From positions 1 to 8,883 of the forward strand of contig JAFYRQ010000021.1 in NCBI GenBank assembly GCA_017546885.1: DNA of 8,883 bases, written 5' to 3'. Made by a program: the position numbers and the translations under genes. Positions 5,722-8,883 of this stretch are shown here, one piece after another. This DNA comes from Alphaproteobacteria bacterium. GTDB lineage: Bacteria; Pseudomonadota; Alphaproteobacteria; RF32; CAG-239. The stretch's first letter is position 1; every line of letters begins with the position of its first letter. Below the pieces are notes generated by a model that worked only from the letters and a program-made list of their open reading frames with translations, was not told where the DNA came from and ran no database searches.

Positions 5722-7251
5722 ATGACAGAAATGCTTAAAAAAATTATCTCTTATCCGAAAATACTTCTGTTTTTGGCAGGGGGTATAAGCACTTTTGCGC
5801 TTCCTCCGTATTATCATATCTGGATATTGCTTTTAACTTTTATGGCTTTAAGCTTTTTTCTGCAAAAAGCCGAATCCTATAAACAATCTTTTGTTTTCGG
5901 CTATTGGTTCGGTTTCGGATTTTTTTCGGCAGGTTTGTCTTGGTTAGCAAACGCTCTGGCTATGGATATAGTTAGTTTCGGTTGGTTAATTCCCATAGCA
6001 CTGGGAGCAAGCGGAGCATTTTTCGGGCTCTTTTTCGGGGTGCCGGCATTACTTTCTCATTACTTTAAAAATGTTTATTCTAAAATAATAATTTTTGCGG
6101 TAAGTATTGCATTTTTTGAATGGATAAGAAGTTTTCTTTTTACCGGATTTCCGTGGAATTTATGGGGTTCTGTTTTTGCGTTTAATCATTTGTGGTTGCA
6201 ATCAGCTTCAATTTTCGGCACTTACGGACTTTCTGTATTTTTAATTATGATAATGATGTTTCCGAGCGCGATATTAATTCTTCCGCACAGAAAAAATGCT
6301 TTTATAGGTATCGGATTATCATTATTGATAGTTGTGACTATGTTTTGTTTCGGTTTTTGGCGAACTGCAAAATTAGATAATGATAATAAGTCGGGGATTA
6401 GTATAAGAATTGTTCAACCGAGTATTCCGCAAAATTTGAAATGGAGTAAAGAGGATTTAGAACAAAACTTTGCCGATTATATTGAATTGTCACAAGCAAA
6501 AGGTTTTGAAACGGCAAATGTGGTGATATGGGGAGAAACGGCAAGCACATTTCCGCTCGCATTGAGCAGCTCGAGAATGCTTCAAATATTACCTGCTATT
6601 CCTGATGACGGTTTTTTAATTACCGGAAGTATAGATTATTTTCCTGCCGGCGATGATTGGCAACCGGTAAATGCCGGACTGGTTTTTCAGCACGGAAAAG
6701 GTCTGATAGCAAATTATGCAAAATCTCATCTTGTTCCTTTCGGCGAATATATTCCGTTTCGTCGCTATCTACCTGAAAGTTTACGGCCCATAACCGGATT
6801 TATAAGTGATTTTAAAGCGGGTAACGGGGTTCAGAGTTTTTCAACGGATAAACTGCCTCCTTTCGGTTTGTTGATTTGTTATGAAGTTATTTTTCCGGCA
6901 GAAGTCGTTGATAAAAACAATCGTCCGCAATGGCTGATAAATTTAACAAATGACGGATGGTACGGAAAAAGCTCCGGCCCTTATCAACATTTAGTAACTG
7001 CACAACTTCGAGCTGTGGAAGAAGGATTGACGGTCGACAGAGCTGCAAACTCCGGGGTATCTGCGATAATATCTCGTAGCGGTAAAATACTAAATAAGAT
7101 AGGTTTGCATGAAAGAGGTAATTTAGATGCCTTTTTGCCAAAGGATTTAGAAATTGTAACCCCATATTCAAAACATAATAATTTATATTTCTTTGCACTG
7201 CTATTACTATTAGTTGTATTTGCCTTTTTTGTCTCCGAATTGTTACGATAA
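5722..7251 (+). CDS. lnt: Apolipoprotein N-acyltransferase
   Basis: Lnt transfers an acyl chain from phospholipid to the free N-terminal cysteine of apolipoproteins, the last step of lipoprotein maturation at the inner membrane. The 509-residue protein has about seven hydrophobic segments in residues 12-212, a periplasmic nitrilase-like domain (about 225-475), and a final helix (488-507). The catalytic triad is intact: Glu272 (WGETA), Lys334 (YAKSHLVPFGEY, with Glu342) and Cys386 (LLICYEVIFP). The substrate-lid region LTNDGWYGKSSGPYQH (408-423) and RAANSGVSAI (440-449) are typical. The ATG is 7 bp after the ybeY stop and has no clear Shine-Dalgarno site. ATG at 5731 (codon 4) is no better, so expression probably relies on coupling to ybeY. 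Rhizobial actA, needed for acid tolerance, is the same gene family. Confidence 0.95.
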   Translation: MTEMLKKIISYPKILLFLAGGISTFALPPYYHIWILLLTFMALSFFLQKAESYKQSFVFGYWFGFGFFSAGLSWLANALAMDIVSFGWLIPIALGASGAFFGLFFGVPALLSHYFKNVYSKIIIFAVSIAFFEWIRSFLFTGFPWNLWGSVFAFNHLWLQSASIFGTYGLSVFLIMIMMFPSAILILPHRKNAFIGIGLSLLIVVTMFCFGFWRTAKLDNDNKSGISIRIVQPSIPQNLKWSKEDLEQNFADYIELSQAKGFETANVVIWGETASTFPLALSSSRMLQILPAIPDDGFLITGSIDYFPAGDDWQPVNAGLVFQHGKGLIANYAKSHLVPFGEYIPFRRYLPESLRPITGFISDFKAGNGVQSFSTDKLPPFGLLICYEVIFPAEVVDKNNRPQWLINLTNDGWYGKSSGPYQHLVTAQLRAVEEGLTVDRAANSGVSAIISRSGKILNKIGLHERGNLDAFLPKDLEIVTPYSKHNNLYFFALLLLLVVFAFFVSELLR

Positions 7252-7261
7252 TCTGTTGTAA

Positions 7262-7290
7262 TATATAGTTTATTCGTAATTTGCTATATA
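7262..7290. repeat. AT-rich inverted repeat behind lnt
   Basis: TATATAG (7262-7268) and CTATATA (7284-7290) are perfect inverted arms around a 15-base spacer, starting ten bases after the lnt stop. The stem is AT-only apart from one GC pair and lacks a following T-tract, so it is at best a weak terminator or mRNA 3'-end structure. The rest of the 7252-7310 gap shows no other feature. Confidence 0.3.
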
Positions 7291-7310
7291 ACATTTTATT
7301 CAAAAACATA

Positions 7311-7340
7311 TTGACAAATGCTACTAATAATAGCAATTAT
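7311..7340 (+). promoter_or_regulatory. Promoter for the XRE regulator gene
   Basis: A perfect -35 TTGACA (7311-7316) is followed after 18 bases by AATTAT (7335-7340), which matches four of six consensus -10 bases. A start near 7347 would give a short leader of about 25 bases before ATG 7372. The upstream ATG of the same frame at 7318 overlaps the -35 region and would not be transcribed, supporting the 7372 start. Confidence 0.55.
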
Positions 7341-7371
7341 ATATGTAAATAAAAAACATTGGAGACATAAA

Positions 7372-7866
7372 ATGACATTACAAAAGTCTAAAAAAGCAAG
7401 CAGAGGTCGTACTCCCAGCGGACAACCTAATCCGATTGATATACATGTAGGTAATCGTATTCGTTTGCGTCGTACTATTTTAGGTTGGAGCCAAGAAAAG
7501 TTAGCAGCAATGCTGGGTTTGACATTTCAACAAGTTCAAAAATATGAAAGAGGAAGCAATCGTGTCGGTGCAAGTCGTTTGTGGGACATCGGTAATGTTT
7601 TGAGTGTACCGATTAATTTCTTCTTTGAAGATATGGGAAAAGATGTTGCTTCACAATCTCCTCGTGTTTTTAGTGTTACGGATAAAGATACTCTTTTCTT
7701 GGAAGAAAATTCCGATGATATAGATGTTGACCCGATGAAAAGACAAGAAACTTTGGAATTGGTCAAAGCATATTATAAAATTCCTAACCGTAAGGCTGCA
7801 AAAATTTTATATGATTTGATTATTGCCATGTCAAAGTCAGCATCAAATCAAAAAGCAGACGAATAA
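7372..7866 (+). CDS. XRE-family HTH transcriptional regulator, PhrR/PraR-like
   Basis: This 164-residue protein is one of the short XRE (Cro/C1-type) regulators that alphaproteobacteria keep next to lnt. The HTH spans about residues 27-82: VGNRIRLRRTILGWSQEKLA, then recognition helix TFQQVQKYERGSNRVGASRL (51-70), then the IGNVLSVPINFFFED end. A basic N-terminal arm (KSKKASRGRTP) precedes it. The conserved C-terminal block RQETLELVKAYYKIPNRKAAKILYDLI (125-150) follows, separated by an acidic linker. The start at 7372 has GGAG seven bases upstream; an earlier in-frame ATG at 7318 overlaps the -35 box and is rejected. Known relatives are Sinorhizobium PhrR (acid-inducible, beside actA/lnt) and rhizobial PraR (represses reb genes, quorum sensing and attachment traits). 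Whether this protein has such targets is unknown. It is probably a homodimer in the cytoplasm. Confidence 0.88.
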   Translation: MTLQKSKKASRGRTPSGQPNPIDIHVGNRIRLRRTILGWSQEKLAAMLGLTFQQVQKYERGSNRVGASRLWDIGNVLSVPINFFFEDMGKDVASQSPRVFSVTDKDTLFLEENSDDIDVDPMKRQETLELVKAYYKIPNRKAAKILYDLIIAMSKSASNQKADE

Positions 7867-7876
7867 CATAGTTTTT

Positions 7877-7885
7877 TGTTATAAT
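7877..7885 (+). promoter_or_regulatory. Extended -10 promoter candidate for trmB
   Basis: TGTTATAAT is a perfect extended -10 element (TGn plus TATAAT) 11 bases after the regulator's stop codon. No good -35 hexamer is visible upstream, as expected where an extended -10 compensates. A start near 7891 would place the 7895-7922 hairpin at the very 5' end of the trmB message. Confidence 0.45.
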
Positions 7886-7894
7886 CACAAAAAT

Positions 7895-7923
7895 AAAGCT
7901 GGCAATTTTTATTGTCGGCTTTT
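7895..7923 (+). terminator. Hairpin with short T-run between the regulator and trmB
   Basis: AAAGCTGGCAA (7895-7905) pairs with TTGTCGGCTTT (7912-7922) over 11 positions, two of them G-T wobbles, around the loop TTTTTA. The T-run is short (TTTT, then ATTATG). It could be the terminator of the regulator gene, or a 5' leader stem of trmB if the extended -10 just upstream is used. Sequence alone does not decide. Confidence 0.5.
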
Positions 7924-7965
7924 ATTATGCCGATATAACAACAGAAACATAACAAGGATTACAGA

Positions 7966-8679
7966 ATGTTTACAGAAGATAAACCCCATTTTTACGGACG
8001 CAGACAAGGAAGAAGACTTCGCAAGGCGAAAAGCACGTTAATGGACAGTTTTTTACCTAAAATAAAAATAAATCCGCAGAATCCTCTGGATTTTCCGTTT
8101 ATTCCCGAAAATATCTGTCTTGAAATAGGTTTTGGCGATGGTGATCATTTAGCCGGACATTCTGCTAATAATACAAATAATGCTTATATCGGAGCAGAGG
8201 TTTTCAAAAACGGTATAGCAAATTTATTGAGTTTAATGACCGGGATTAAACAAAACGATGAAATTGACGGCGAAATAAATCTTTTGCCGAACAGAACTGA
8301 TAATGTTCGAGTTTGGGATGATGACATTCGTTTGTTGTTTCCGCTGATACCTGATGGCAGTTTAGATAGGGTATTTTTGCTTTTTCCGGATCCTTGGCCT
8401 AAAAAACGTCATGCACCTCGTCGTTTTATAAATCCTGATAATTTGAAAGTTTTGGCTCGCATAATAAAACCGGGCGGAATTTTGCGTGTTGCCACCGACC
8501 ATAAAATATATAAATCATGGACTTTACGCAAAATGCACGAATGTCCCGATTTTGAATGGACTGCTACTTGCGGTAACGACTGGAAACATGAACCGCAAGA
8601 CTGGGTGCAAACCAAATATCAACGCAAAGCGATTAGAGAAGGGCGTAAGCCGGTGTTTTTGGATTTTGTAAGAAAGTGA
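7966..8679 (+). CDS. trmB: tRNA (guanine-N7-)-methyltransferase
   Basis: TrmB uses SAM to form m7G46 in the variable loop of many tRNAs. The 237-residue protein opens with the alphaproteobacterial-style N terminus YGRRQGRRLRKAKSTLMDSF (10-29). Next come the Rossmann SAM site CLEIGFGDGDHL (51-62; Glu53, Gly55, Gly57, Gly59) and IGAEVFKNGIANLL (75-88, acidic Glu78). Then follow the family signature LLFPDPWPKKRHAPRRFI (138-155), VATDHKIYKSW (175-185, Asp178) and the C-terminal substrate motif TKYQRKAIREGR (216-227). All expected motifs are present and the length is normal. The start has AAGGA seven bases upstream. In many alphaproteobacteria metK lies between the XRE regulator and trmB; here there are only 99 bp and no metK. 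A strong terminator follows 11 bases after the stop. Confidence 0.95.
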   Translation: MFTEDKPHFYGRRQGRRLRKAKSTLMDSFLPKIKINPQNPLDFPFIPENICLEIGFGDGDHLAGHSANNTNNAYIGAEVFKNGIANLLSLMTGIKQNDEIDGEINLLPNRTDNVRVWDDDIRLLFPLIPDGSLDRVFLLFPDPWPKKRHAPRRFINPDNLKVLARIIKPGGILRVATDHKIYKSWTLRKMHECPDFEWTATCGNDWKHEPQDWVQTKYQRKAIREGRKPVFLDFVRK

Positions 8680-8690
8680 TTTAAGAAAAG

Positions 8691-8715
8691 GCGAGGGTAA
8701 AACCTCGCTTTTTTT
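8691..8715 (+). terminator. Rho-independent terminator behind trmB
   Basis: GCGAGG (8691-8696), loop GTAAAA and CCTCGC (8703-8708) form a six-pair GC-rich stem, followed by seven T residues (8709-8715). It begins 11 bases after the trmB TGA and is preceded by an A-rich stretch. Confidence 0.9.
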
Positions 8716-8725
8716 AGGTTCTCAT

Positions 8726-8761
8726 CGTTATTACGAGGAGCTATAGCGACGTGGTAATCTA
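8726..8761 (+). repeat. Hairpin repeat unit 1 (GTTATTAC...GTAATCTA variant)
   Basis: This unit has the layout of the GTCATTGC...GCAATCC repeats that follow it, but with ATTAC (8730-8734) and GTAAT (8754-8758) in place of ATTGC and GCAAT. The inner palindrome GCTATAGC (8740-8747) sits in the middle. Pairing of the outer arms is kept although their sequence differs from the other units. Confidence 0.6.
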
Positions 8762-8772
8762 TACTCTCCTCA

Positions 8773-8873
8773 TTGTCATTGCAAACCCTTTAGGGCTGTG
8801 GCAATCCAGTTAAGAAAATAAGCCTTTCAATTCCGGATTGCTTCGCAAGGACTTCATCCGCTCGCAATGACAA
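8773..8873. repeat. 101-bp palindromic element made of two opposed hairpin repeat units
   Basis: The ends are perfect 10-bp inverted repeats, TTGTCATTGC (8773-8782) and GCAATGACAA (8864-8873). An inner 7-bp pair, GCAATCC (8801-8807) with GGATTGC (8835-8841), also matches. Each half is itself a repeat unit: unit 2 reads forward (8775-8807; ATTGC 8778-8782, GCAAT 8801-8805, inner CCCT-TT-AGGG 8786-8795), and unit 3 reads in reverse (8835-8871, inner GGA-CTTCA-TCC 8849-8859). A further CCTC (8768-8771) and GAGG (8876-8879) can extend the stem. No reading frame or transposase is present, so it is a non-coding, MITE-like or REP-like dispersed repeat. Similar GTCATTGCGA-type hairpin repeats are widespread in bacterial intergenic regions. 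The rest of 8716-8883 shows no gene. Confidence 0.65.
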
Positions 8874-8883
8874 AAGAGGTAAG

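Noticed and set aside
6887..7336. 149-residue open frame on the minus strand over the end of lnt
   Set aside because: It lies antisense to the lnt catalytic domain and crosses the regulator promoter. Its composition is that of an AT-rich shadow frame and no motif is visible.
7318..7371. 18-codon N-terminal extension of the XRE regulator from ATG 7318
   Set aside because: It overlaps the promoter and has no ribosome site. It would add a hydrophobic segment not expected in this family, while ATG 7372 has GGAG at good spacing.
8716..8883. CRISPR array or integron attC site in the repeat-rich right edge
   Set aside because: The units are of unequal length, differ in orientation and inner sequence, and lack regular spacers. 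The pattern fits dispersed palindromic repeats, and there is no cas gene or integrase in the window.

Overview
The window looks like chromosomal backbone of an AT-rich alphaproteobacterium. The plus-strand genes form the run miaB - phoH - ybeY - lnt - XRE regulator - trmB, a gene order known from alphaproteobacteria. The minus-strand yggT - DUF167 (yggU) - folD trio is also a familiar alphaproteobacterial neighbourhood. The strong AT bias and two apparent absences (no corC between ybeY and lnt, no metK between the regulator and trmB) suggest an uncultured, perhaps host-associated, low-GC lineage. That last point is inference.

Left part (1-2714, minus strand). Reading leftward from a divergent promoter region, the genes are a TerB-like protein, a 412-residue protein of unknown family, YggT (membrane protein), a rho-independent terminator, DUF167/YggU, and the N-terminal 107 codons of FolD, which runs off the window edge. 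The TerB-like and 412-residue genes are 23 bp apart, each with a strong Shine-Dalgarno site, and look co-transcribed. The terminator behind yggT ends about five bases from the DUF167 start codon.

Divergent control region (2715-2905). Two good sigma70-type promoters face away from each other, TTGCCA-N17-TATGAT leftward and TTGAAA-N16-TATAAT rightward. A perfect 19-bp palindrome lies between them. The rightward -10 box overlaps the upstream ATG of the miaB frame, so the true miaB start is the GTG at 2906.

Right part (2906-8679, plus strand). miaB (tRNA methylthiolation), phoH (ATPase), ybeY (rRNA maturation endonuclease) and lnt (apolipoprotein N-acyltransferase) are tightly packed, with gaps of 18 bp or less and one overlap. 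They are probably one operon joining RNA maturation to envelope lipoprotein maturation. A 120-bp gap with its own promoter precedes an XRE regulator of the PhrR/PraR type. A further 99-bp gap with an extended -10 box and a hairpin precedes trmB (tRNA m7G46 methyltransferase), which ends in a clear terminator.

Right edge (8716-8883). There is no gene here. The stretch holds hairpin-forming dispersed-repeat units built on GTCATTGC...GCAATCC, two of which together make a 101-bp element with perfect 10-bp terminal inverted repeats.

I see no defence system, integron, CRISPR array, transposase or RNA gene. The least explained parts are the 412-residue protein, the 19-bp palindrome, the terminator/start arrangement before DUF167, and the terminal repeat element.
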